From the NCBI RefSeq assembly GCF_000214665.1, contig NC_015572.1:4712001-4776000 (forward strand): a DNA stretch of 64,000 nucleotides. Direction: 5' to 3'. Below, piece after piece: positions 1 to 7,996 of the stretch. Every line of letters begins with the position of its first letter. Within the stretch, counting starts at the first letter, position 1. The notes under the pieces are model-generated. The model saw only the letters and a program-made list of their open reading frames with translations, did no database searches and was not told the DNA's origin. The position numbers and the translations under genes were made by a program. The DNA is from Methylomonas methanica MC09. GTDB lineage: Bacteria > Pseudomonadota > Gammaproteobacteria > Methylococcales > Methylomonadaceae.

Positions 1-101
1 TGCAGACGCTGGACCAAAATCTGAAAGAATTGGTCGACAAAGGCTTGGTGACCGCCAAAGCCGCCATGGTGAAAGCCGTTAATAAAGACCTGTTCCGTTA
101 A
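1..101 (+). CDS. pilT: PilT twitching ATPase, C-terminal end only
   Basis: Partial gene: 32 codons and the TAA at 99-101, reading from base 3. The tail (ending AVNKDLFR) resembles the C-terminus of PilT, the hexameric ATPase that retracts type IV pili at the inner membrane. PilU follows 14 bp later, the usual pilT-pilU order, which supports the call. Everything upstream, including the ATPase motifs, is outside the window. Confidence 0.75.
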   Translation, partial: QTLDQNLKELVDKGLVTAKAAMVKAVNKDLFR

Positions 102-115
102 TTACAGGAGGCAAC

Positions 116-1249
116 ATGGACTTCAAAGCACTATTGGCCTTGATGGTGGAAAAAAAGGCATCGGATTTGTTCATCACGGCCGGTAAGCCGCCCTGCATGA
201 AAATCGACGGCAAAGTAGTGGATGTCTCGAAAAACTTTCTAACAGCCGATCAATCGCTAAAAGTGGTGCTCAGCATCATGGAACAACGCCAGAAAGACGA
301 ATTCGAACATACCAAGGAATGCCAGTTCGCCATGGGCGTTGAAGGCTTGGGGCGTTTCAGGGTCAGCGCATTTACCCAACGCGATGCGGCCGGCATGGTG
401 TTGCGCCGTATCGAAACCCATATCCCTTCTTCCGAAGACCTGCATTTACCGCCGGTCCTGAAAGAGCTGATCATGTACAAACGCGGCCTGGTAATGTTTG
501 TGGGCGCAACCGGTACCGGTAAATCCACCTCGTTGGCAGCCTTAATTCGTCACCGCAACGAAAACAGCAACGGTCATATCATTACCATCGAAGACCCGAT
601 CGAATTTGTACATCAGCATAAAGGCTGCATCATCACGCAACGCGAAGTTGGATTGGATACCGAGTCTTACGAGGTTGCGCTGAAAAATACCTTGCGGCAA
701 GCGCCGGATGTAATATTAATCGGCGAGGTCAGGACCAAGGAAACCATGCAACACGCCATTACCTTTGCCGAAACCGGCCATTTGTGTTTATGTACTTTAC
801 ATGCGAATAATGCCAATCAGGCATTGGACCGAATCCTGCATTTTTTTCCAGAAGAAATGCACGGGCAAATCTTTATGGATCTGTCGCTGAATTTACGCGG
901 TATCGTCGCTCAACAGCTCGTCAAGCGCGCCGACGGCAAGGGCCGTTATCCGGCAATTGAAATTTTATTGAATACGCCGCTGGTTTCGGACTTGATTCGC
1001 AAGGGCGAAGTGCATAAGCTAAAAGAATTAATGAAAAACTCCCGCGAGCACGGCATGCAGACCTTCGATCAGGCCTTATACGACCTGTATACCGCCGGGA
1101 AAATCAGCTACGAAGACGCATTGAATGCGGCCGATTCCCGTAATGAGGTCCGCTTGATGATCAAACTCGGTGCCGAAAATGCCGATTTCGATGACGGCGA
1201 CATGAAACTGTCCGAGACCGATGAAGACAACGGCAGTCTTTACCGATAA
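116..1249 (+). CDS. pilU: PilU, PilT-dependent pilus retraction ATPase
   Basis: Cytoplasmic hexameric ATPase acting with PilT in type IV pilus retraction and twitching. The 377-aa protein has an N-terminal PAS-like domain, Walker A GATGTGKST at about residues 130-138, an Asp box (ITIEDPIE, about 157-164), Walker B ending in GEVR (about 203-206) and a His box around CTLHANN (226-232). The acidic C-terminal tail (about 350-377) is typical of PilU and separates it from PilT. A GGAGG-type ribosome site lies just before the ATG. It directly follows pilT, so the two are probably cotranscribed. Confidence 0.95.
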   Translation: MDFKALLALMVEKKASDLFITAGKPPCMKIDGKVVDVSKNFLTADQSLKVVLSIMEQRQKDEFEHTKECQFAMGVEGLGRFRVSAFTQRDAAGMVLRRIETHIPSSEDLHLPPVLKELIMYKRGLVMFVGATGTGKSTSLAALIRHRNENSNGHIITIEDPIEFVHQHKGCIITQREVGLDTESYEVALKNTLRQAPDVILIGEVRTKETMQHAITFAETGHLCLCTLHANNANQALDRILHFFPEEMHGQIFMDLSLNLRGIVAQQLVKRADGKGRYPAIEILLNTPLVSDLIRKGEVHKLKELMKNSREHGMQTFDQALYDLYTAGKISYEDALNAADSRNEVRLMIKLGAENADFDDGDMKLSETDEDNGSLYR

Positions 1250-1262
1250 GCACGTTTAAACC

Positions 1263-2420
1263 ATGAAACATGTAGTTAATTTTTCAAGCCGTCTTTGTCT
1301 TGGCCTGAGTCTGCTGATATTTAGCGGTTGCGCCAATCAGCCGGAAAAATCGCAGGATTTCAGCCGGCACGCTCGAACACCGACTCAACAAATTCCTCCC
1401 AATCAGTCCAGATCGGCAACACCCGACTTGCGTCCATTGGCCGGAGTTGGCGGTTATAGAGCGGAAACGGTTTCAGGTGATTACGCCGGCTATCAAGCTC
1501 TAAATCATTTCATTGATTTCATGGCGCAAAAACACGGCTTTGATCCTTACTATCTGGCCGGCCTTTTTTCGCAAGCCAAGCGCAAACAATGGACCTTGGA
1601 TTATCTTGCCAAATCCGATAAAAGCTTAAAAGCCCAACCCGGTAAAGGCAGCTGGTCCCGTTACCGGGCAAAATTCCTGGATACCCGGCATATCAACAGC
1701 GGTGTGAGTTTTTGGCATAAACACCATAACGCCTTACAACGCGCCAGCCGTGAATATGGGGTACCCGCCGAATATATTCTGGGCATCATGGCGGTCGAAA
1801 CCACTTTTGGCAGCTATGTCGGCAGCCACCGCGTCATAGATGCGTTGACTACTTTAGCCTTCGATTACCGACGGCGCGGCGAATACTTTCGTGGCGAACT
1901 GGAAAACTTTTTGGTCATGGCGCGTAGCGAGCATATCGACCCAGCCAAACCGGTCGGCTCCTTCGCCGGCGCAATGGGACTTGGACAATTCATGCCCAGC
2001 AGCTTTCTGGAATGGGCCGTTGATTTCAACGGCGACGGACATCGCGACTTGTGGAACCCGATAGACAGCATCGGCAGCGTTGCCAACTATTTTGCCCAAC
2101 ACGGCTGGCAACCCGGACAGCCGGTAGTTTCGTCGGTTCGCGGTAATCCCGCCGCCGCTAGTAACCTTGAACCCGGCCTGGATCACGTATATACGATAGA
2201 ATCCTTACAGAAATCCGGCTTATCACTCGGCACCGACTGTCACTGTGACGCGCCCTTACGCCTGCTTTGGCTACGGCACAATAGTAACGACGAGTACCGC
2301 GTCGGCTACCCCAATTTTTACGTCATCACCCGATACAATCAGAGCACCCACTACGCCATGGCCGTTCACGAACTGGCTCAGGCAATTAAGACCGCTTACC
2401 ACAACGGTAAAAAAGGATAA
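1263..2420 (+). CDS. mltB: Membrane-bound lytic murein transglycosylase B (MltB-like lipoprotein)
   Basis: Cleaves the MurNAc-GlcNAc bond of peptidoglycan with formation of a 1,6-anhydro product. The 385-aa protein starts with a lipoprotein signal (lipobox ending at Cys23, LLIFSGC). The SLT_2-type catalytic domain carries the likely catalytic Glu179 in MAVETTFGS, followed by the GAMGLGQFMPSSF motif. It starts 13 bp after pilU, so it may be transcribed with it, although the functions are not obviously linked. Family MltB is recognised from motifs; a related soluble form is less likely because of the lipobox. Confidence 0.9.
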   Translation: MKHVVNFSSRLCLGLSLLIFSGCANQPEKSQDFSRHARTPTQQIPPNQSRSATPDLRPLAGVGGYRAETVSGDYAGYQALNHFIDFMAQKHGFDPYYLAGLFSQAKRKQWTLDYLAKSDKSLKAQPGKGSWSRYRAKFLDTRHINSGVSFWHKHHNALQRASREYGVPAEYILGIMAVETTFGSYVGSHRVIDALTTLAFDYRRRGEYFRGELENFLVMARSEHIDPAKPVGSFAGAMGLGQFMPSSFLEWAVDFNGDGHRDLWNPIDSIGSVANYFAQHGWQPGQPVVSSVRGNPAAASNLEPGLDHVYTIESLQKSGLSLGTDCHCDAPLRLLWLRHNSNDEYRVGYPNFYVITRYNQSTHYAMAVHELAQAIKTAYHNGKKG

Positions 2421-2539
2421 TGGCCGCGTAGGCTTTCTTTTATTGAACACTGAATAATTAAAAAAATTTATTAAGCTTTTTTTAAGCGAAGCCTCCCAAA
2501 ATTAATCGCGACTGAATCAATCACCGAATAGGAGTATTT

Positions 2540-2908
2540 ATGATCAGATTAGCGATTTTTACCTTAATTGGCGTGCTGTATTCTATTCCCAGCATGGCCG
2601 ATCCGCATTGGGGCCGCCACCACCATCATGGTCACCACCACGGCCACCATCGGCACGGCCATTACCCGCGCTACCGACAAGAATATATCTATGTACCGGA
2701 ACGGGTAGTTGAATATGTGCCCGCCCGTCCGCGTTACTATGCGCCGCCGCCTCCGGTAAATTATTACCGTTACGACCAGCGCTCGCCGCAAGGCTTGGTG
2801 GGCGGCATGGTAGGGAGCGCCATGGGCTACGAAATGGGGCGAGGTGATCCGTTGGCGGCGGGAATAGGTGCTGCGGCGGGAGCTTGGCTGGGCAATGGCT
2901 TCTATTGA
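2540..2908 (+). CDS. His-rich glycine-zipper surface protein, function unknown
   Basis: A 122-aa exported protein: signal peptide ending near MADPH, a His/Gly/Arg-rich segment (about 24-48, many HH and HGHH groups), a Tyr/Pro/Arg region (about 49-84), then a glycine-zipper stretch (GLVGGMVGSAMGYEMG and AAGIGAAAGAWLG) resembling the Gly-zipper_2TM domain of small outer membrane proteins. The His cluster could bind Ni, Zn or Cu. It has its own GGAG ribosome site (2531-2534). It is followed by a hairpin and a convergent gene, so it is probably monocistronic. Confidence 0.8.
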   Translation: MIRLAIFTLIGVLYSIPSMADPHWGRHHHHGHHHGHHRHGHYPRYRQEYIYVPERVVEYVPARPRYYAPPPPVNYYRYDQRSPQGLVGGMVGSAMGYEMGRGDPLAAGIGAAAGAWLGNGFY

Positions 2909-2944
2909 AGCCCAAATCCAATCGATCACCATTACAAACTAGGG

Positions 2945-2965
2945 TAGCCGGGCACAGCCCGGCTA
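2945..2965. repeat. Perfect hairpin between convergent genes
   Basis: TAGCCGGGC and GCCCGGCTA form a perfect 9-bp stem around a 3-nt loop. It lies between two convergent genes, where it could end transcription, but no T-run follows; it may instead be a short palindromic repeat of the GTAGGGT family also seen at 44330 and 47236. Confidence 0.5.
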
Positions 2966-3070
2966 TGTATGACTATTTAAAACCGGAATACTAAGAAAAC
3001 TTTCAGCTTTCTTAGCCAAACATCGGCGATTTCGCGCACCTTTTCCGCCACCTGTTGCAAACCATTTTCC

Positions 3071-3874
3071 TCAGCGCCAGAGCTCTGGAGTTGCCTCCGC
3101 TTCATCATGATCATAGCGCGCGAAATCGAGACCTGATTTATCAATATCGATAAGAACAGTCTGTCCATCCACTGTATCAATGTTATAGGCTCCATCCGGC
3201 GTATACATATTACCGATTACACCCGCCTCTCCCTGCGAAAGATAAACTCTATACCCTTGACCTTCATCATCCAAATACCCAACCCAGGTTGAACTGCCAT
3301 CAGCATGCTCAATCTGGTTGTCATGCTTGACATTATATTGCCCGGACGGAAGGTCAAGTATAAAGCCGTCTCCAACTGCAATATCGTTCAACTGCTCTAG
3401 GGGCAAAGTTACATTGAATACGGAACCGGTGTTAAAACGCTTATATTTTCCGGGTATTTCGTCGGCAAAATCGGACGCAACCAGTACAAGCCGATCTTCC
3501 TTTTCGAGCCTTTTTTTCACTGTATTGCCGCTGCCATGCCTGCCGGTTACCAACACGGTCTTTATAGTGCTATTTTTTGTTTCAATGGTGAAATTGTAAT
3601 CTTTCAACAAATAGCCGATCGCGGTTCCCCAGTCGTCAGCCACCAGTTTTAGGTTAATGACGTCATCCTCTAAATCGGCACTGATTTTAAACATAACCCC
3701 ACTGAGATTGGTAAGCTGATTGGTTACATTCAGCAAGGTTTTATTTTTTATAACGTGGTATATATTATAAGATTGCTCTTTGATGAGTAAGGTATCGGTA
3801 CTTGCAACAGCACTAGAAGCAAATAGCAGAGTGGCGGAAAATGCCGTGATTTTTGCGCGGTTTCGGAGCGTCAT
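3071..3874 (-). CDS. Secreted protein with STN-like domain and propeptide-like C-terminus
   Basis: The best start is the ATG at 3874 (AAGGTG upstream), giving 267 aa with a signal peptide ending near SSAVAS; the open frame runs 40 codons further up. Residues about 35-105 resemble the STN/secretin N-terminal fold (NQLTNLSGVMFKIS...DWGTAIGYLLKDYNFTIE). The second half, with VFNVTLPLEQ, a GYLDDEGQGYRV strand pattern and an NMYTPDGAYNID motif, resembles the propeptide module of secreted metallopeptidases. No HExxH or other peptidase site is present. Function is not known; a peptidase inhibitor or export adaptor is possible. Confidence 0.65.
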   Translation of the reverse strand: MTLRNRAKITAFSATLLFASSAVASTDTLLIKEQSYNIYHVIKNKTLLNVTNQLTNLSGVMFKISADLEDDVINLKLVADDWGTAIGYLLKDYNFTIETKNSTIKTVLVTGRHGSGNTVKKRLEKEDRLVLVASDFADEIPGKYKRFNTGSVFNVTLPLEQLNDIAVGDGFILDLPSGQYNVKHDNQIEHADGSSTWVGYLDDEGQGYRVYLSQGEAGVIGNMYTPDGAYNIDTVDGQTVLIDIDKSGLDFARYDHDEAEATPELWR

Positions 3875-4340
3875 TTCGGTCACCTTTAATAAAAACCTCA
3901 GCAAGCACACCAACCGATCCAACTTACTGAGCGAATAAAATAACGGCGTCCAATCTAACAGAACCGGAACCAACAACAGTGAACAAGTCAACAAATTATG
4001 TTTTCAAGCAACAGCTTGATGATGTGAAATGATTAAGATGCGGCTGCCGGAAGCATGCTAGCGTAATCGACCCAAGCGAATAATGCCCCTTAACGTTATC
4101 GGCGACGTGTTTTCGGCAATCAAATTTCAGCTATTTTGTGAGCAAATTTCACTACCTGTAAGCGTAGTCATATCATTATTTCTGTAGAAACAAAATTCCT
4201 GGAACTCTGATATACAGTGTGAGTAATCGCGAAATGAACGCAACTTCCGAATCTCGCAATTATTTTCTCCGATTAGTGTAAGGAATCGCGATCAACACCG
4301 ACTAAGGGCCGGCTTATTCTATTTTTTTTACACCCGAATT
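3875..4340. other. Divergent intergenic region with promoters
   Basis: 466 bp between two divergent genes. It must hold promoters for both; the only clear signal is the ECF-type pattern at 4277-4303 that points towards the gene at 4341. No open frame with a ribosome site was seen. Confidence 0.5.
4277..4303 (+). promoter_or_regulatory. Putative ECF sigma factor promoter
   Basis: TGTAAGGAAT at 4277-4286, 12 bases, then CGACT at 4299-4303. The same two blocks with the same spacing occur before hvfA at 12316-12342. The layout (AAGGA-like -35, CGAC-like -10) fits promoters of ECF sigma factors and resembles the SigF type (GTAACC-N16-CGAA) known from bufferin gene clusters in Caulobacter. The start codon is 38 bp downstream. 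Confidence 0.55.
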
Positions 4341-5027
4341 ATGCAAAACCCTATCAATCCCGTCCCCTCCCCCCGAACTGTCATTGTGCTTGATGATCAG
4401 GTTTTCTACCGAGACATCCTGGTCAGGTTATTGGATATGCAAACGCATCTTGAGGTTATCGGCCAAGCCGACTTTTCCGACCAAGCGATGTCGATGATCC
4501 TCAACCTTGAACCCGACATCATTTTAGCCGCCCCCTGCCAGAAGCCGCAGACCAATCTTTTCTTCATAGAACAACTAGTCTCACGACGTCAAGACATATG
4601 CATTTTATTGATCGCCTCGTCTTGCGACACGGAAGATTTAGTAAAATTTATTTGCTCGGGGGTTTCGGGAATATTTTTGAAGGCTCGAAATTTTGAGATC
4701 TTACTAAAGGCTATCGATAGAGTATTAGCCGGCGAGTTGTGGTTTGAGCGTACCTTGCTGAAATCTATTGTCGACACCGCAGATAAAATACCGCCCGCTC
4801 AACCGCCCGCCAATACCATTGACAACACTAACAACAAGCTTGACGGTTTATCCAGACGCGAACTACAGATTGTAGAATTAGTGGTTCAGGGACAAAATAC
4901 CAATTCAATCGCTAAAACCTTGGCAATTAGCGAAAAAACGGTACGTAATCACATTTACTCGATTTATGGCAAACTGGAAGTTAGCGATCGCCTGGAGCTG
5001 GCAAGATTCGCGTCCCAGACAAACTAG
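4341..5027 (+). CDS. LuxR-type regulator with degenerate receiver domain
   Basis: A 228-aa NarL/FixJ-type protein. The receiver domain (about 12-130) keeps the acidic pair Asp18/Asp19 and Lys114, but the expected phosphoacceptor Asp is Ala64 (DIILAAPCQKP instead of the usual DxxxxDxxMP). The C-terminal LuxR helix-turn-helix (about 168-222, LSRRELQIVELV...TVRNHIYSIYGKL) is intact. It therefore probably does not work by normal phosphorylation and may be constitutive or respond to a ligand or partner. No sensor kinase is adjacent. The upstream promoter pattern matches the one before hvfA, linking it to the RiPP/copper genes. Confidence 0.85.
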   Translation: MQNPINPVPSPRTVIVLDDQVFYRDILVRLLDMQTHLEVIGQADFSDQAMSMILNLEPDIILAAPCQKPQTNLFFIEQLVSRRQDICILLIASSCDTEDLVKFICSGVSGIFLKARNFEILLKAIDRVLAGELWFERTLLKSIVDTADKIPPAQPPANTIDNTNNKLDGLSRRELQIVELVVQGQNTNSIAKTLAISEKTVRNHIYSIYGKLEVSDRLELARFASQTN

Positions 5028-5426
5028 AGCACTATTAGGACACCCGCACCAATCAAAATCTAGCGCGGAACAAACCCCCTAAAAACCACAAATAATTCCT
5101 TTTTATCAAGGAATTAACACATCCTTACAATTCATATCAGCACGCCCTCTCTCTGCTTATCAAGCGGGTTCCCACCCGAAATAAACAGCTAATGGACTAA
5201 CAAAAATCATGTGAAATAACACAGTTTAGGTCAAATAACCCAAAAACAAATCCTCCAGTACTGTACTTCTTCCTCAATACAGTCTCCCAATCTTAATTTA
5301 ATCTTAATCCGGCTTTATAAAAACACGGCTAAAAAACTCGGCCACAAATGCCACCGACACAACTTGCAACAACGCTTTCCACTTACGGCGAAGCTTTGGT
5401 TTGTTAACTTTCAAGAGGATGAAGTA
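5028..5426. other. Regulatory region upstream of the multicopper oxidase operon
   Basis: 399 bp without a gene. The AT-rich 3' part holds the PmrA-like box (5292-5308) and a TATAAA -10 candidate (5316-5321). The open frame of the oxidase extends in-frame to 5364 but has no ribosome site there. Confidence 0.5.
5292..5321 (+). promoter_or_regulatory. PmrA/QseB-type box with -10 element
   Basis: CTTAAT (5292-5297), 5 bases, CTTAAT (5303-5308): an exact match to the YTTAAK-N5-YTTAAK box bound by PmrA/BasR and QseB type OmpR-family regulators. TATAAA at 5316-5321 is placed as a -10, so the box takes the place of the -35 element, the geometry of PmrA-activated promoters. No such regulator gene is in the window. 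Confidence 0.5.
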
Positions 5427-7232
5427 ATGGCAACTCGACGCGATATTTTGAAATACGGCGCGGCAGGCACCAGTTATGGTCTGCTGGCGCCGAAAAAGGC
5501 AAATGCTGACTTGGTGTTTCCCGATGGATTCATTCCCAGCATCACGGCAGCTCCCAGCCCTCCGGTTACCCCGTTTAAGGATCCGTTAAACGTAATGCCG
5601 ATATCCAAAAACGTTCCCCAAGCTTTCCTCGAAACTCCGCAAGGCGGCGGCAGTGCGCCAGATCCACAGCGTCACCAACGATATAACGATTTCCACCCAC
5701 AAAAATATTACGTGCATTATATCGAAGAATTTTTGTGGCAATACCATAGCGACTTCCCTTACAACCAGGGCTCTTGGGCTTGGGGGTTTCGCGACCCGCA
5801 CATGCCAAAAGGCATCACGCCCGGCATGACTTTCCATGCCAAATATGGCGAACCCGTTTTTCTGCGCCGCATTAATAATTTACCGCCGGTTGGCGCGGCC
5901 AATATCTCCTTCGCTTTGCCAAGTATCACTATTCACTTACACAATGCGCATACAGCATCCGAAAGTGACGGCATTCCGCAAGATTATTTCAACCCCGGCG
6001 AATTTTGGGATCATCATTACGCCAATTTCCCAGCCGGTCATGATAAACGGGAAATTATGTCGACCCTGTGGTATCACGACCATAGATTGGACTTTACCGC
6101 GACCAACGTCTATGCCGGCCTGAGCGGGTTTTATCTGCTATTCGACGAAATGGATGCCAACGACGAAACCAAACCCGGCACTTATCGTCTGCCTAGCGGT
6201 AAATATGACGTACCGCTGATTCTGCATGACATCATGTTCGACCAGAACGGTCAGCCGGTTTGGGATTTCTTCAACCCTGCTCCCAATAATGACGATTTAC
6301 CCAGTGCGTTGTACACAACCCATGGCTTAATCGGCGACCGCTTCACCGTCAACCGAGTGATTCAGCCCCATTTCAAAGTGGAAGCGCGCAAATACCGCTT
6401 CCGCGTGTTAAACGGCGGACCATCCCGCATTTACCAGTTGTATTTGACCAAACCCGATGACGGTCACCACGACGACGACCATCATCACCACCATCACGGT
6501 AAAAAAGGCAAACGCGGAAACCGCAGCAAAGACCAGGAATTTATCATCCTGTCGACGGACGGCAACCTGCTGCCAAGACCTATCGAATCGAAAACCATGC
6601 GTATAGGGCCTGCTTTACGTCACGACATCGTCATCGACTTTTCCAAATACCGCCTCGGCGAATCGCTGTATCTGGCCAACCGTATGGAAGCCCGCGAAGA
6701 CGGCGCCGGCTGGACCGGCCGCGAACTGGAAGACGACGACCTGATCATGCGCTTCGACGTAGTACCCGCCAAAGGTCCCGATCACAGCCGCATCCCCGAA
6801 AAAATGCGCGAATTACCAACAATCAACATGTCGGAAGTTCGCAGAGAACGCCTGTTCGTATTCGATTACGACAACGGTTTATGGACCATCAACGGCAAGT
6901 TAATGGATCCCAACCGCTCGGATGCCAAAATCGAACAGGGTAGCGCTGAAATATGGACTTTCCGGAATGCCGGCAGCTCCTGGATGCATCCTATCCATAG
7001 TCATTTCGAGGAATTCCAGATCCTGGAAGTCAACGGCAAACCGGTGGATCGTAACGATGTCAATCATGCCCGTAAGGACGTGATCATGCTCGGACCGAAC
7101 GAAGAAGTGAAGTTTTTCGGGCGCTGGCGCGATTTCCTAGGCAAACACGTCATGCATTGTCACAACGTGGTTCACGAAGACCATGCCATGATGATCCGCT
7201 GGGATATTGTCGAACCTGGTCAAGGCGATTAA
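5427..7232 (+). CDS. Tat-exported multicopper oxidase
   Basis: Periplasmic laccase-like enzyme coupling substrate or metal oxidation to reduction of O2 to water. The ATG at 5427 is chosen (GAGGATG ribosome site upstream); it gives 601 aa starting with a twin-arginine motif TRRDILK. All four copper motif groups are visible: HLHNAH, WYHDH, HPIHSHFEEF and HCHNVVHEDHAMM, the last giving the type 1 site with an axial Met. A His/Asp-rich insertion (about residues 344-357, GHHDDDHHHHHH) may bind Cu. It heads an operon with a Sco-like protein and a 565-aa unknown protein. The substrate is not evident: a CueO/CotA-like cuprous or phenol oxidase is possible. Confidence 0.92.
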   Translation: MATRRDILKYGAAGTSYGLLAPKKANADLVFPDGFIPSITAAPSPPVTPFKDPLNVMPISKNVPQAFLETPQGGGSAPDPQRHQRYNDFHPQKYYVHYIEEFLWQYHSDFPYNQGSWAWGFRDPHMPKGITPGMTFHAKYGEPVFLRRINNLPPVGAANISFALPSITIHLHNAHTASESDGIPQDYFNPGEFWDHHYANFPAGHDKREIMSTLWYHDHRLDFTATNVYAGLSGFYLLFDEMDANDETKPGTYRLPSGKYDVPLILHDIMFDQNGQPVWDFFNPAPNNDDLPSALYTTHGLIGDRFTVNRVIQPHFKVEARKYRFRVLNGGPSRIYQLYLTKPDDGHHDDDHHHHHHGKKGKRGNRSKDQEFIILSTDGNLLPRPIESKTMRIGPALRHDIVIDFSKYRLGESLYLANRMEAREDGAGWTGRELEDDDLIMRFDVVPAKGPDHSRIPEKMRELPTINMSEVRRERLFVFDYDNGLWTINGKLMDPNRSDAKIEQGSAEIWTFRNAGSSWMHPIHSHFEEFQILEVNGKPVDRNDVNHARKDVIMLGPNEEVKFFGRWRDFLGKHVMHCHNVVHEDHAMMIRWDIVEPGQGD

Positions 7233-7277
7233 CGCTAGCTTTTAAAACTAACCGAATTTGATTTATCCGAGGTCATT

Positions 7278-7949
7278 ATGAACACTGAACAATCCCGGTA
7301 TACAGCCAATTCAATTTCCCGGCTGGAACTCAGAAACCTGTTATTGCAGGCCTTTTTACCACCGCCCACGCAAGGACGTGGCGGCAACCAATTTCCTAAC
7401 GTCCCTGTAACGTCGCATGAAGGACGGACCTACCAATTCCACAGCGAGTTGATCAGCAACAAGGTGGTTATGGTGCAGTTTATGTCCCTGGACAGCCAGC
7501 AGCATTTCCCTACGCTACAACATATGGCGCAAGTTGCGTATCGCCTGGGTGAAAAATTAGGCAAGGAAGTGAACATTTATTCAATTACCACCAAACCGGA
7601 AGCCGATAGCGTTGAAAGGCTCGCGGAGTATGCTCGAGAGCATGATCTGCCATCGGGTTGGCTGCTGCTTCGCCCCACAAGTGGCGATTCACAAGCCATC
7701 AGCGATCGCTTCGCCAAACACTTGACGCGTCATCACCATCACAGCGGCATCAATACCCGCATGGTGCATTACGGCAATGGCGGCGTGGGTATCTGGGGCG
7801 CATTCGCTGTCGATGCCGACCCAGACATGGCACTTAGCCGCGTGAGCTGGTTACAACCCGGCAAAATAGCACGCGACGAGATGAAGCGCGCCGGCCCCAT
7901 AGCGTTGACCCGTCCCGACAAGGACGTCAATAGCAACCGCGATGTTTAA
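7278..7949 (+). CDS. Sco/SenC-like thioredoxin-fold protein lacking the copper Cys pair
   Basis: A 223-aa protein whose middle part (about 40-190) follows the Sco1/SenC layout: FPNVPVTSHEGRTYQFHSEL, a VVMVQFMSL strand, and IYSITTKPEADSVERLAEYA, equivalent to the SIDPxxDTPxxL motif of Sco. Where Sco has CxxxCP the sequence reads SQQHFP, and the protein contains no cysteine at all, so the classical Cu(I) site is missing. A HHHH run (about 154-157) might bind metal. No obvious signal peptide is seen. It lies 45 bp after the multicopper oxidase and has a GAGG ribosome site, so it is likely a partner protein for it. Confidence 0.7.
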   Translation: MNTEQSRYTANSISRLELRNLLLQAFLPPPTQGRGGNQFPNVPVTSHEGRTYQFHSELISNKVVMVQFMSLDSQQHFPTLQHMAQVAYRLGEKLGKEVNIYSITTKPEADSVERLAEYAREHDLPSGWLLLRPTSGDSQAISDRFAKHLTRHHHHSGINTRMVHYGNGGVGIWGAFAVDADPDMALSRVSWLQPGKIARDEMKRAGPIALTRPDKDVNSNRDV

Positions 7950-7996
7950 TCCCACTTCGGCCAAGTCGAAGCTAAGTTAAGGAATGGAGTTGAATC

